From contig CAMJBT010000004.1 in the NCBI GenBank assembly GCA_946403965.1, forward strand, positions 1 through 64,000: a DNA stretch of 64,000 nt. The letters run 5' to 3'. Below the pieces are notes generated by a model that had not been told where the DNA came from, did no database searches, and saw only the letters and a list, made by a program, of their open reading frames with translations. The position numbers and the translations under genes were made by a program. The stretch comes from an uncultured Pseudobutyrivibrio sp. (GTDB lineage: Bacteria > Bacillota > Clostridia > Lachnospirales > Lachnospiraceae). The stretch's first letter is position 1; every line of letters starts with the position of its first letter. This document shows positions 51,763-60,888 of this stretch, in pieces.

Positions 51763-54700
51763 TGGGGCTAACTGAAGAACAGGAATTAGTTCGTGATACC
51801 AGAGGAAAAAATATGCTTGTTAGTGCTGCTGCTGGTAGTGGAAAAACTTTTGTTTTAGTTGAACGAATTATTTCTGAAATACTTGATGAAAAAAATGGAA
51901 TAAACGTGGATGAAATTTTGGTGGTTACCTTCACAAAGGCTGCTGCTGCAGAAATGAAGGATAGAATTCGTCAGGCAATTGATAAGGCTGTTTTGAAAAA
52001 TGGTGCTGATGCCAGAATTCGTTCACAGGCCACTCTTATTCATAGTGCCCATATTCGAACTATTGATAGCTTTTGTAGCTGGGTTGTAAAAAATTATTTC
52101 TATGCAATAGATGCAGATCCATCATTTCGAATTGCAACTACAGGAGAAATGAAGCTTTTGGAAGATGAAGTATTCAAGAATCTTCTATCAGAACGTCTTG
52201 AGGCAGATGATGAATATTTCAATCTTCTGGCAGATGCTTATATTGATAGAAATAGAACTGGAGCTTTGAAGGATATGGTAATGAGCCTTTATGAAAAAGC
52301 TTCCAGCTTCCCATGGGCAGAAGAGTGGTTTGATAATTCACTTCGCATATACGATATTAGCTCTATAGAGGAGCTAGAGGACTCGGATTTTATTAGATTA
52401 ATAAAACAGCGTACTGATGATATTTTAAAGGGCTATCCAAAGAAAATCGAAGAGATAATGTCACTTTACGATGATGTCAATTGTCCATGCTACGCAAAAG
52501 TATTTGCACCTGAAATGGCTCAGATTGTTGGGGTGCTTGAGGCTAATACCTACAAAGATAAATTTTTTGCCATAAGCAATAGCAATTTTGTCACATATCC
52601 TCGTAACAAGACAAATTTAAGTGCTGATGATGCAAAACGAGCCAAAGATCTTCGCGACGAGTATAAAGATGCAGTTAATAGTCTTAGGGCGGATTTTTAT
52701 TCAGAGTCCCCAGAGGATTTGCTAGAGACCATTTTATTTGTAAAAAAACAGGCAGTTGCCCTTATCGATTTTGCTAAAGAGTATACTATTAGACTTTCAA
52801 CAGAAAAGTCAAAAAAGAATATTTATACCTTTAATGATATTGAGCATATGGCTCTTGAAATTCTTAGAAACAAGGATTCAAAAGAGCATGAACCAACAGC
52901 TGTTGCGCAGGAACTGGCAAATCATTTCAAGGAAATTATGGTGGATGAGTACCAGGATTCAAATGAGTTGCAGGAGCAGATTTTGACTGCCATTTGTTCG
53001 GGTAATAATTATTTTACAGTTGGTGATGTTAAACAGTCGATTTACGCCTTTAGACAGGCGAGTCCACAGCTGTTCATAGACAAGCTGAATACTTATCCGG
53101 AAAATAATAGTAACAATAATGCTTCGTCTATACGAATTGATCTTGATAAGAATTTCCGAAGTCGCGGTGAGGTCCTAAATTTTTGTAATGAGGTTTTTAA
53201 ACCGTTGATGCAGCCTGATATGGGCGGCGTTGAATATGATGAGAGAGCTACTTTAAAGGTGGGAGATGACAAGTTTAAAGGGGCTACAGAAGATTATCAG
53301 TCTGAGGTTATTATAGCGACGCAAAATAAAGATGATATGAAGGAGCTGGACATTGACAATAAGGATACCTTAGAGGCTCTTGTGGTGGCAAAACGCATTA
53401 AAGAATTAATGGCGGCAAACTTTATGGTAAGCTACAAGGATGAGGAAGGTAGACAGCTTCGTCCAATGAAGTATTCTGATGTTGTTATTTTGATGTCAGC
53501 GGTTTCAAATCACGCAAGTCATTATATAAAGGCTCTTACAGAAAGCGGCATCCCAGCATATGTTGCAGAGGAAAAAGGTTTTTTTGAAAGAGAAGAAATC
53601 GAAACCGTCCTGTCGATGCTTATGGTGATAGACAATCCATTCAACGACATTCCTCTTGCAGCGGTATTGCATTCAGCTATGTTTGGATTTTCTTCAAACC
53701 GTCTTGCACAGATAAAGGCGAAAGCAGATGCACCTTCTCTTTATCAAAGCATGCTTGATTACAAAGATAAACATGAAGCTAAAGATATTAATATGTTTTT
53801 GGACACATTAAATCTTTTTAGAGACAAGGCAATTGATACACCAATTCATCAGCTTATAGAAGAAGTGTTGGAATATACAGGATACGGTGTATATGTCAGC
53901 GCTCTTCCAACAGGAGGGATGGGAGCTGCTAATCTAAATAAGCTAGTGGATGAAGCTGTTAGCTTTGAAAGCACAAGCTTCAAGGGATTATCCAGATTTG
54001 TTTCATATATCGATAGTCTTAAGACCTATGACGAAGATTTGGGTATAGCAAAGACTGTTGGTGAAAACGATAATGCAGTCAGAATTATGACTATTCACAA
54101 AAGTAAAGGCTTGGAGTTTCCAATTGTTTTTGTATGTGGTTGCGGCTCTGGAACTCAGGCCAATACAGACAACTATTGCTATGATGATGAATATGGCCTT
54201 AGCCTAAACTACAAAAATCCTATTACTAAAATAGAGACTGATGCAGCATTTCATAAGTTGTTTAAAATGAGACTTGCAGCAAAGGAAAAAGGCGAGCTTT
54301 TTAGAAAGTATTATGTTGCCCTTACCAGACCGGTGGATAAGCTTATTATCACAGCAGCTATAAAACCTACAACCAAGATGTCTGTGCCTGATATTATAGA
54401 GGGCTATAAAGGAGCAGATACAATATTAAATTATCGTACAAAGGAAAAAGCTAGCACCATTATTGAACTTATTATACGTGCTATGAGAACCTCAGGGTCG
54501 AAAGTACCAATTCGCATTGCGGATTGTGGTGAGCTTTTTGTAGATGAGGTTAAGAAGGAAATCCTTAAGAAAGATACTATAGAAAAAATTAATATCATGG
54601 TTGAAGAAGCTATTGATGAAGAGGATAATCCTGTCCTTAAAAGCTTATCATTTAAATATGTTAATCATGAAGATAGTAAGTATAAAAGCAAATATTCCGT

Positions 54701-55367
54701 TTCGGAGATTAAACATCAGGCCATGGAAGAGGCTTTTAAATTTAGCGAGGATGCAGCACCTGCTTTTGTGGTTCATGAAAAAGAAGCTTATATACCATCC
54801 TTTATGAGACAGACTATTTTAGAGGATGAAAAGAAACAGAATACAGTTCCGGCAGGTGCTCTGTATGGAACAGCAATGCACCGCTTTATGGAGTGCTTTG
54901 ATTTTACTGTAGATGATATAGAGGGTTCTTTTGAAGAGCAGCTTTTGGAAATGAAAAAGCTTCATATGCTTTCAGAAGAAGAACAGGAAAGAATCAGTAC
55001 TTCAAAGCTTAAAAAATTCTTTAAAGATGCAACAGCAGGGCGTATGGCAGCTGCTGCCAAAAAAGGAAAGCTATACAAGGAAAAGCCTTTTGTATTTGGA
55101 AGTGATGGAGGTAATCTTTTCAATGATGATAGTGCTTCTGATGAATTGATTCTTGTGCAGGGAATTATTGATGTTTTTTTTGAAGAGGAAGATGGTATAG
55201 TTCTTTTGGATTATAAAACAGATAGAGTAGACTGCGATAATGATTTAGTGCTAAGATATGAGAAGCAATTACAGCTTTATAAATCTGCAATCGAAAAAGC
55301 ATATAATGTTCCGGTGAAGGAAACATTAATCTATTCCTTTGCATTTGATAAAACAATAGGAGTGTAA
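51762..55367 (+). CDS. addA: ATP-dependent helicase/nuclease subunit A
   Basis: 1201 residues, GTG start overlapping the addB stop, with GGAGA upstream. UvrD-type helicase: Walker A SAAAGSGKTFVLVERI, Walker B MVDEYQDSNELQ, Q-motif GLTEEQELV, motif IV-VI including TIHKSKGLEFPIVFV and YVALTRPVDKLI. C-terminal RecB-family nuclease with GIIDVFFEEEDGIVLLDYKTD. Processes DNA ends in recombination repair together with AddB. Confidence 0.97.
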   Translation: MGLTEEQELVRDTRGKNMLVSAAAGSGKTFVLVERIISEILDEKNGINVDEILVVTFTKAAAAEMKDRIRQAIDKAVLKNGADARIRSQATLIHSAHIRTIDSFCSWVVKNYFYAIDADPSFRIATTGEMKLLEDEVFKNLLSERLEADDEYFNLLADAYIDRNRTGALKDMVMSLYEKASSFPWAEEWFDNSLRIYDISSIEELEDSDFIRLIKQRTDDILKGYPKKIEEIMSLYDDVNCPCYAKVFAPEMAQIVGVLEANTYKDKFFAISNSNFVTYPRNKTNLSADDAKRAKDLRDEYKDAVNSLRADFYSESPEDLLETILFVKKQAVALIDFAKEYTIRLSTEKSKKNIYTFNDIEHMALEILRNKDSKEHEPTAVAQELANHFKEIMVDEYQDSNELQEQILTAICSGNNYFTVGDVKQSIYAFRQASPQLFIDKLNTYPENNSNNNASSIRIDLDKNFRSRGEVLNFCNEVFKPLMQPDMGGVEYDERATLKVGDDKFKGATEDYQSEVIIATQNKDDMKELDIDNKDTLEALVVAKRIKELMAANFMVSYKDEEGRQLRPMKYSDVVILMSAVSNHASHYIKALTESGIPAYVAEEKGFFEREEIETVLSMLMVIDNPFNDIPLAAVLHSAMFGFSSNRLAQIKAKADAPSLYQSMLDYKDKHEAKDINMFLDTLNLFRDKAIDTPIHQLIEEVLEYTGYGVYVSALPTGGMGAANLNKLVDEAVSFESTSFKGLSRFVSYIDSLKTYDEDLGIAKTVGENDNAVRIMTIHKSKGLEFPIVFVCGCGSGTQANTDNYCYDDEYGLSLNYKNPITKIETDAAFHKLFKMRLAAKEKGELFRKYYVALTRPVDKLIITAAIKPTTKMSVPDIIEGYKGADTILNYRTKEKASTIIELIIRAMRTSGSKVPIRIADCGELFVDEVKKEILKKDTIEKINIMVEEAIDEEDNPVLKSLSFKYVNHEDSKYKSKYSVSEIKHQAMEEAFKFSEDAAPAFVVHEKEAYIPSFMRQTILEDEKKQNTVPAGALYGTAMHRFMECFDFTVDDIEGSFEEQLLEMKKLHMLSEEEQERISTSKLKKFFKDATAGRMAAAAKKGKLYKEKPFVFGSDGGNLFNDDSASDELILVQGIIDVFFEEEDGIVLLDYKTDRVDCDNDLVLRYEKQLQLYKSAIEKAYNVPVKETLIYSFAFDKTIGV

Positions 55368-55370
55368 AAT

Positions 55371-55625
55371 ATGTACGATAAAAAAATAGTGGAAGTATTT
55401 CTTAAAAAACAGCTACAGCTTTTCCCAGAGGTTGTAGCAGAAGATGAACAGGAGGCAGTAGAATTTTTAGAGGATGTCTGTGCTACTGTTTGCAAAAACA
55501 AAAAAGAAGTAATTGAGTATCTTGAGGATGCAATGGATATCACAGGTATGTCAGAGGAGGAGATTTTATCTTCTGAAGAGGTATTTGAAATTGGCGATGG
55601 AAGATATCTTATTGTAGAGGGGTAA
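55371..55625 (+). CDS. Small acidic conserved protein of unknown function
   Basis: 84 residues, strongly acidic, with the pattern FLEDVCATVCKNKKEVIEYLED and a C-terminal GRYLIVEG. Starts 4 bases after addA stop with AGGAG in the addA end. I recall similar small proteins downstream of AddAB in Lachnospiraceae but cannot assign a function. Mostly helical prediction; no signal peptide. Probably translated with addA and the parvulin-like lipoprotein. Confidence 0.7.
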   Translation: MYDKKIVEVFLKKQLQLFPEVVAEDEQEAVEFLEDVCATVCKNKKEVIEYLEDAMDITGMSEEEILSSEEVFEIGDGRYLIVEG

Positions 55626-55627
55626 TT

Positions 55628-56614
55628 ATGAGTATTAGAAAAAGATTACTGATTATCGTATTTACGATATGCCTCGCAGCCAATTTTCAGGCCTGTACAT
55701 TTAATGATAAGGTTGTATACTTCGAAGCATCAAGCGGCAGAAATACAGTTTTTAAAATTGGTGATATGAAATGCCCAAAGAAAGAAGCAAAAGTATATCT
55801 TCTCAATGAAAAAAACATTTATGGCTCAGTTGATGGAGTGAACTTGTGGACAGATGATTTTGATACATCCACAATGGAGGGCTCTATCAAGGATCTGGCA
55901 ATGGAGCATTTAGCAAAGGTGTACGTTTTAAATCTCTATGCAAAAGAGCATGAAATTACGCTGACTGAGGATGAAGAAAAGATATGTAAAGACGCTGCAA
56001 GCGAATATTATTCATCTTTAAATTCCGCTGAGCGTTCTTTTACAGGTGCTGGCAAAAAAGACCTTACTGAAATGTACAAACGATATGCTATAGCCTCAAA
56101 GGTTTATAAAGAGCTTATGGATTCAGTAGATGAAGAGGTATCAGAGGATGAAGCTCGTGTTATGGAGGCATTTGTTTTATATGTTTCCGACGAGAAAAAG
56201 GCAGAAGAAATTCAAGGTATGATTGATTATGGTTACACCTTTGAAAGACTTGCAGCCACCTATACAGAGAAAGATACATATCAGGTCACTTTTGCAAGAG
56301 GAGAATATGATTCTTCAATTGACGATGTGGTTTTCAATCTGGATACTGATGAGGTTTCGAAAGCTATTCCTGCAGATGGTGGTTACTATTTCTTCCAGTG
56401 TTTGGATAAATACAACGAGGAATTATCAGAGGAAAATAAAGCGGTTATTATTGAGAATAGACGTAAGCAGGTTTTGAATGATATTGTTACTGATTTGGAG
56501 GAAAGATATTTCTCTGATATGAATACAAAACTTTGGAATCAGCTTACATTTCCAGAAGATATTTCTGAGCTTAATTCAGCTTCATTTTTTAAAACTTTAA
56601 ATGATCATTTCTAG
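55628..56614 (+). CDS. PrsA/SurA-like lipoprotein (peptidyl-prolyl isomerase family)
   Basis: 328 residues. Signal peptide with a lipobox ANFQAC (Cys about 23), so a lipoprotein. The long helical N-domain resembles the SurA_N/PrsA chaperone part; the later segment (ARVMEAFVLYVSDEKKAEEIQGMIDYGYTFERLAATYTEKDT) and VSKAIPADGGYYFFQCLDKY look like a degenerate parvulin rotamase fold. It likely assists folding of exported proteins outside the membrane. The isomerase catalytic residues are not convincingly intact. 2 bases from the small acidic gene; ends before a terminator. Confidence 0.72.
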   Translation: MSIRKRLLIIVFTICLAANFQACTFNDKVVYFEASSGRNTVFKIGDMKCPKKEAKVYLLNEKNIYGSVDGVNLWTDDFDTSTMEGSIKDLAMEHLAKVYVLNLYAKEHEITLTEDEEKICKDAASEYYSSLNSAERSFTGAGKKDLTEMYKRYAIASKVYKELMDSVDEEVSEDEARVMEAFVLYVSDEKKAEEIQGMIDYGYTFERLAATYTEKDTYQVTFARGEYDSSIDDVVFNLDTDEVSKAIPADGGYYFFQCLDKYNEELSEENKAVIIENRRKQVLNDIVTDLEERYFSDMNTKLWNQLTFPEDISELNSASFFKTLNDHF

Positions 56615-56681
56615 AAAAATTTTTTGATTTTTAATATAGATTTTTTTTAGAAAAAAGATGTAAATATTAGTTGTTTCTTAT

Positions 56682-56705
56682 CCCCCTCATTTGAGGGGGT
56701 TTTTT
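56682..56705 (+). terminator. Intrinsic terminator ending the addBA transcript
   Basis: CCCCCTC (56682-56688) and GAGGGGG (56693-56699) around ATTT, followed by six T. Confidence 0.93.
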
Positions 56706-56904
56706 GAATATACACATATCATGCATAAGTGTAAAAAGATTAACTTAATGTCAATGTGTAGTAAAAAGGATTTATAATTATCTTTTTATTGTAGATTTGG
56801 TAGAAAATTGCAACAATAGACTAGAAATTACAGCAAAGAATGACTATAATAATTTTTAAATAAAAAAACAAATAATTTTATTGCTCAAATAGGAGGGTGA
56901 AAAA

Positions 56905-57330
56905 ATGGTTACTAATGCAAAGGTTACAGTTGAGGACGTAAAGAAATCAGCTGCATCTGCAGCAACAACTGTAAAAGCAAAAGCAGCTAGTGCATCAGAG
57001 GCTACAAAGAAAGCCGTAGAAGAAGTTAAGAAGGAAGCGACAGCTGCAAAGAAAACAGCAACAAAGAAAGCAACAGCTGCAAAGAAGACTGCTACAAAGA
57101 CAGTTAAGAAGACAGCAGCTAAAGCTAAGAAGGAAGTATCTACTTCAGCAGTAGTTCAGTATCAGGGAATGGAATTCTCTGAGACAGATTGCTTAAAGAA
57201 GGCACAGGCTGCTTTCAAAAAGGAGTATAAGGGCAAGACTCTTGAGGAACTTAATATTTATATTAAGCCAGAAGAGCGTAAGATTTATTATGTAGCTAAC
57301 AAGGATTGTGTTGGTTCAGTAGATCTTTAA
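56905..57330 (+). CDS. Histone H1-like Lys/Ala-rich protein with DUF6465-type C-terminus
   Basis: 141 residues. The first 90 are a low-complexity Lys/Ala/Thr tract with repeated KKTATKKATAAKK units, like the C-terminal tails of eukaryotic H1 and bacterial H1-like (HctA-type) proteins, giving a strongly basic, DNA-binding character. The last 50 residues (VVQYQGMEFSETDCLKKAQAAFKKEYKG..IYIKPEERKIYYVANKD) form a compact domain matching my memory of DUF6465, common in Lachnospiraceae. Likely a nucleoid-associated protein; function is inference. AGGAGGG precedes the ATG and a strong terminator follows. Confidence 0.8.
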   Translation: MVTNAKVTVEDVKKSAASAATTVKAKAASASEATKKAVEEVKKEATAAKKTATKKATAAKKTATKTVKKTAAKAKKEVSTSAVVQYQGMEFSETDCLKKAQAAFKKEYKGKTLEELNIYIKPEERKIYYVANKDCVGSVDL

Positions 57331-57365
57331 TAGTATTTGTTTTTTGAAATTATAATGTTGTAGCG

Positions 57366-57403
57366 CAGAGCTATATCGTATATACGATATAGCTCTTTTT
57401 TTA
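57366..57403 (+). terminator. Long perfect intrinsic terminator
   Basis: AGAGCTATATCGTAT and ATACGATATAGCTCT form a 15-bp perfect stem (57367-57396) followed by a T run to about 57403. Confidence 0.93.
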
Positions 57404-57437
57404 CTCTTTTTATTTGGTTCATTTTATATTTTTCTTC

Positions 57438-57480
57438 ATATGTTATCTTAATGATAAAATATGTCATTCGAATAACATAT
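57438..57480. repeat. 9-bp inverted repeat in the importer upstream region
   Basis: ATATGTTAT and ATAACATAT face each other across about 25 bases in the otherwise empty gap (57404-57625) before the sugar importer. No gene is supportable in that gap; this repeat could be a regulator site. Confidence 0.3.
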
Positions 57481-57625
57481 AAATTGTCTACAAAATAAGC
57501 AATAGTGATTAAAAGTGCGCGCAAACAATCAAATTTTATACAATTGATGTGGTAATACTGCACAAAAACAGCTTGTGAAAATTGCATCCTATTCACAAAA
57601 CTGTGATTTTGAGCCTAAAAATGTA

Positions 57626-57641
57626 TGTCAACCGATTGACA
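57626..57641. promoter_or_regulatory. LacI-family operator overlapping the -35 box
   Basis: TGTCAACCGATTGACA: perfect 6-bp inverted arms TGTCAA/TTGACA around CCGA, the shape of LacI-family operators. The right arm is itself the -35 hexamer, so binding would block RNA polymerase. The likely regulator is the LacI protein encoded at 60889. Confidence 0.7.
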
Positions 57642-57664
57642 CATATATATGCCAATGCTATTAT
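57636..57664 (+). promoter_or_regulatory. Promoter of the sugar ABC importer operon
   Basis: TTGACA (57636-57641), 17-base spacer, TATTAT (57659-57664). Near-consensus and overlapped by the LacI-type operator; start codon of the binding protein is 45 bases downstream. Confidence 0.85.
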
Positions 57665-57708
57665 CTTCACATAAACAACACACAACCTATGAAGGAGGGT
57701 TAATTGTA

Positions 57709-58995
57709 ATGAAGAAGAAGTTATTGTCACTTGCAATGGTAGCTGCTATGTCAGCTTCACTTGTAGCATGCGGCGGCTCAGATGGAAAATCTGGCGCAAA
57801 CGGTTCAGGGGTTTCAATCACAATCCTTAACTCAAAGACAGAGATTCAGACACAGTTTGAAGAGATGGCTGAAGAGTATGAGGAAGCTACTGGAGTTCAC
57901 GTTGAGGTATACAACGCAGACACAGACACAACTGTAGCATCTCAGGTTGCTACAAAGTACGCATCAAATGATCCATACACAATTTCAATGGTTGATGCAA
58001 AAGATATTTATTCACTTGCTGATGACTATGCTTATGATCTTTCAAATGAAGATTGGGTTAGTCACACAACACTTGGTATCACAGTTAATGATAAGCTTGC
58101 AGGCTTCCCATTCTGCGTAGAGGCAAGAGGTATCCTTTACAATGCAGATGCAATCGAGAAGGTAACAGGCAAAGAATTTGATCCAAAGTCAGTTGCAACA
58201 CTTGATGATTTCCAGAAGCTTTTAGATGAGCTTAAGGCAGGTGGAATGGAGACACCAGTTGGTATTCTTTCAGAGTATTGGTCACTTGGTGCTCACTGGT
58301 TCCCAATGATTTATGAGGAGCAGGCTGATCCAGATGCATTCGTTAACGGACTTCTTGAAGGTAAGGAAGACCTTGCTGGAAACGAGAAGTACAACGAGCT
58401 TATGGATACATTTGAGACACTTGTAAAGTACAACTATGCTAAGGGTTCAGCTTCAAATGCAGACCGTGAAGAGACATCTATGATGCTCGCTGAAGGTCAG
58501 ATCGCATTTATGTTTGGTGGTAACTGGGATTGGTCAGTAATCAACCAGTATGACTACACAGAGCACCTTGGTATGATGCCAGTTCCACAGAACACATCAG
58601 ATGGAACAAACGGTAAGCTTGTTGGTGGTGGTTCTAAGTACATCTTCGTTGATAGCTCAGATGCAACTTCAGATGAGCAGAGACAGGCAGCACTTGATTT
58701 CCTTAACTGGTTAGTATCAGATGCTGAGGGTAATGCATTCCTTACAGAGAAGTGCGCACTCGTTCCTGCATTTGACAACATTGATGCTTCAGCACTTGAT
58801 CCACTTTCACTTTCAGTAAAGTCATATGCAGATGCAAACAATCTTGTACCTAACTACAACTATCTTCCAGATGATCACATGACAGTAGTAGGTCAGGAGA
58901 TTATGCAGAAGTATCTTGATGAGGCTATTGATAGAGCAGAGGTTGCTAAGGAAGTAACAGAATACTTCAAGACAGCAACACCTATCGCACACTAA
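57709..58995 (+). CDS. ABC transporter extracellular solute-binding lipoprotein (CUT1 family)
   Basis: 428 residues from ATG 57709 (AAGGAGGG 9 bases upstream; the longer frame from 57649 overlaps the -10 box and is rejected). Signal peptide with lipobox SLVACGG (Cys about 21). Mature part is a type 1 carbohydrate-binding protein: VSITILNSKTEIQTQFEEMAEEYEEATGVHVEVY, ARGILYNADAIEK and GGNWDWSVI features. It captures a sugar or oligosaccharide for the two permeases downstream; the specific sugar is unknown. Codon use is noticeably biased to highly expressed type (many -a/-c third bases), fitting an abundant protein. Confidence 0.93.
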   Translation: MKKKLLSLAMVAAMSASLVACGGSDGKSGANGSGVSITILNSKTEIQTQFEEMAEEYEEATGVHVEVYNADTDTTVASQVATKYASNDPYTISMVDAKDIYSLADDYAYDLSNEDWVSHTTLGITVNDKLAGFPFCVEARGILYNADAIEKVTGKEFDPKSVATLDDFQKLLDELKAGGMETPVGILSEYWSLGAHWFPMIYEEQADPDAFVNGLLEGKEDLAGNEKYNELMDTFETLVKYNYAKGSASNADREETSMMLAEGQIAFMFGGNWDWSVINQYDYTEHLGMMPVPQNTSDGTNGKLVGGGSKYIFVDSSDATSDEQRQAALDFLNWLVSDAEGNAFLTEKCALVPAFDNIDASALDPLSLSVKSYADANNLVPNYNYLPDDHMTVVGQEIMQKYLDEAIDRAEVAKEVTEYFKTATPIAH

Positions 58996-59046
58996 TTTGT
59001 TTTAAAGATTTTCATTCTCCGAGAAAATCTAAAATAGCTTAATTGA

Positions 59047-59071
59047 TGGGACCTGGTTACCCCGGGTCCCA
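59047..59071 (+). terminator. Intercistronic hairpin between binding protein and permease genes
   Basis: TGGGACC (59047-59053) with GGGTCCCA (59064-59071); no T run follows. Such hairpins usually protect the upstream mRNA segment or attenuate, giving more binding protein than permease. Confidence 0.5.
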
Positions 59072-59091
59072 CAATATTGAAAGGGACTAAT

Positions 59092-59970
59092 ATGAAAACA
59101 AATACAATGAGCTACAAATTAAAGCAGTATTTGCTTTTCGCAGGAGTATCTACAGTGATATTTGCTTGCGTGGTAATCATACCTTTTATTTATGGTTTAT
59201 ATCTTACATTTACTAGTTGGGATGGAGTATCTCGCAACAAGCCATTTGTTGGTCTTACAAATTATGTAAATGCTTTTGGCGATACAGGATACTGGACATC
59301 TCTTGGACGTACATTTATCTACTCAGCTATTGCTGTAATTTTGGTAAATGCGGTGGCCTTCATTATTGCCTACATGGTAACTAGTGGTATTAAAGGTCAG
59401 AATTTCTTTAGAGCAGGCTTTTTTGTTCCAAACCTTATCGGTGGTATTGTCCTTGGTTATGTTTGGAAATTTGTATTTAACAAGGCCTTAGTTGAAATTT
59501 CACAGACAATTTCATCAGGCCAGGCTAAGTCACTCCTTGCAACAGAAAATGGGGCGATTGCAGCACTTATCATCGTATCTGTTTGGCAGTACGCTGGTTA
59601 TATGATGCTTATCTATGTTGCAGGTTTCATGAGTGTATCAGAAGATGTTATTGAGGCGGCTAAAATTGATGGCTGTACAGGAACACAGTCAATCATTCAT
59701 ATATCAATTCCACTTATGACAGCATCATTTGTACAGTGCTTGTTCCTCACAATCACTAGATGCTTCATGGTTTATGATGTAAACCTTTCATTGACAAATG
59801 GTGATCCATACGGAAGTTCAGCTCTTGCAGCTATGCACGTATACAACCAGGCGTTTATTAATAAAAACTACGGTACAGGTCAGGCTGAGGCTCTTATCCT
59901 CTTTATCATCTGTGCAGTAATCGGTGGAATTCAAGTTTATGTTGGAAAGAAAGGGGAGGTGCAGGCATAA
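59092..59970 (+). CDS. Sugar ABC transporter permease (MalF-like)
   Basis: 292 residues from ATG 59092 with AAAGGG 6 bases upstream; an in-frame TTG at 59077 is less likely. Six membrane helices and the cytoplasmic EAA loop EAAKIDGCTGTQSIIHISIPLM that contacts the ATPase. First membrane subunit of the importer. Its stop overlaps the ATG of the second permease (TAATG). No ATPase gene is present here, so it probably uses a shared MsmK-like ATPase encoded elsewhere. Confidence 0.93.
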   Translation: MKTNTMSYKLKQYLLFAGVSTVIFACVVIIPFIYGLYLTFTSWDGVSRNKPFVGLTNYVNAFGDTGYWTSLGRTFIYSAIAVILVNAVAFIIAYMVTSGIKGQNFFRAGFFVPNLIGGIVLGYVWKFVFNKALVEISQTISSGQAKSLLATENGAIAALIIVSVWQYAGYMMLIYVAGFMSVSEDVIEAAKIDGCTGTQSIIHISIPLMTASFVQCLFLTITRCFMVYDVNLSLTNGDPYGSSALAAMHVYNQAFINKNYGTGQAEALILFIICAVIGGIQVYVGKKGEVQA

Positions 59971-60824
59971 TGGAAAACGAGAAGGCAGCACGCAATAAAA
60001 AAATAAGACACGCCCTTATGATTGTTTTTCTTTCAATCTTGTTTGTGGCATTTGTATTCCCTTTCATAATGGTTATTATTAATGTATTCAAGGTTAAGGC
60101 TGATATTACAGCTAATCCTTTAGCACTTATTGGTAGCCACGGATTTACATTAGACAATTTCCCAAATGCAATTAAGAAGATGAACTTCTTCCCATCATTT
60201 GGAAATTCACTTTTCATCACAATTCTTTCTACAATCGGTACTATTATTTTGTCATCAATGACAGCGTATCTTATTGTTAGAAATGATTGGAAAGCAAATA
60301 AGATTTTATTTGTACTTATGATTGCATCAATGGTTATTCCATTCCAGGTTCTTATGATTCCTCTTGTTTCACTTTATGGTGGAATTTTCGGAGTGCTTAA
60401 TCACAGAGTTACATTGATACTGATGCATATCGGTTTTTCACTTTCAATGGCAACATTCATGTTCCATGGAAGTATTCACACAAATGTACCTATCTCTCTT
60501 GAAGAGGCAGCTACAATTGATGGATGTAACAAATGGCAGATTTTCTCTCAGATCGTATTTCCAATCTTGAAGCCAACAATTGCTACAGTTGCAATTATCG
60601 ATGCTATGGCATTTTGGAATGATTATTTGCTTCCATCACTTGTTCTTGGACGTAAGGAATTATATACTATTCCTATTGCAACAAAGGTATTCTATGGTAC
60701 ATATTCAACAGACACAGGTTTGATTATGGCAGCATTATTACTTGCAATGCTTCCAATCCTTCTCTTATATCTTTTCTTACAGAGATACATCGTTGAAGGT
60801 ATCACAGCCGGTGCTGTAAAATAA
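59970..60824 (+). CDS. Sugar ABC transporter permease (MalG-like)
   Basis: 284 residues, six membrane helices, EAA loop EEAATIDGCNKWQIFSQIVFPILKP. Pairs with the MalF-like subunit to form the sugar channel. ATG overlaps the preceding stop, a sign of translational coupling, with GGGGAGG upstream. Typical length for CUT1 permeases. Confidence 0.94.
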   Translation: MENEKAARNKKIRHALMIVFLSILFVAFVFPFIMVIINVFKVKADITANPLALIGSHGFTLDNFPNAIKKMNFFPSFGNSLFITILSTIGTIILSSMTAYLIVRNDWKANKILFVLMIASMVIPFQVLMIPLVSLYGGIFGVLNHRVTLILMHIGFSLSMATFMFHGSIHTNVPISLEEAATIDGCNKWQIFSQIVFPILKPTIATVAIIDAMAFWNDYLLPSLVLGRKELYTIPIATKVFYGTYSTDTGLIMAALLLAMLPILLLYLFLQRYIVEGITAGAVK

Positions 60825-60888
60825 TTTTATTCAGAAAAAAGTGATACAATATCCGAATAAAAATTTTATTAAAAATTAGGAGGATTAA

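Noticed and set aside
57327..57596. An 89-codon minus-strand ORF in the gap before the sugar importer
   Set aside because: It crosses the 15-bp terminator of the preceding gene and has no ribosome site; composition is AT-driven.
57626..57641. The palindrome before the sugar importer as a CcpA cre site
   Set aside because: The centre has CCGA within a 16-base repeat and does not fit the 14-base cre consensus (CG is misplaced); a local LacI operator fits better.
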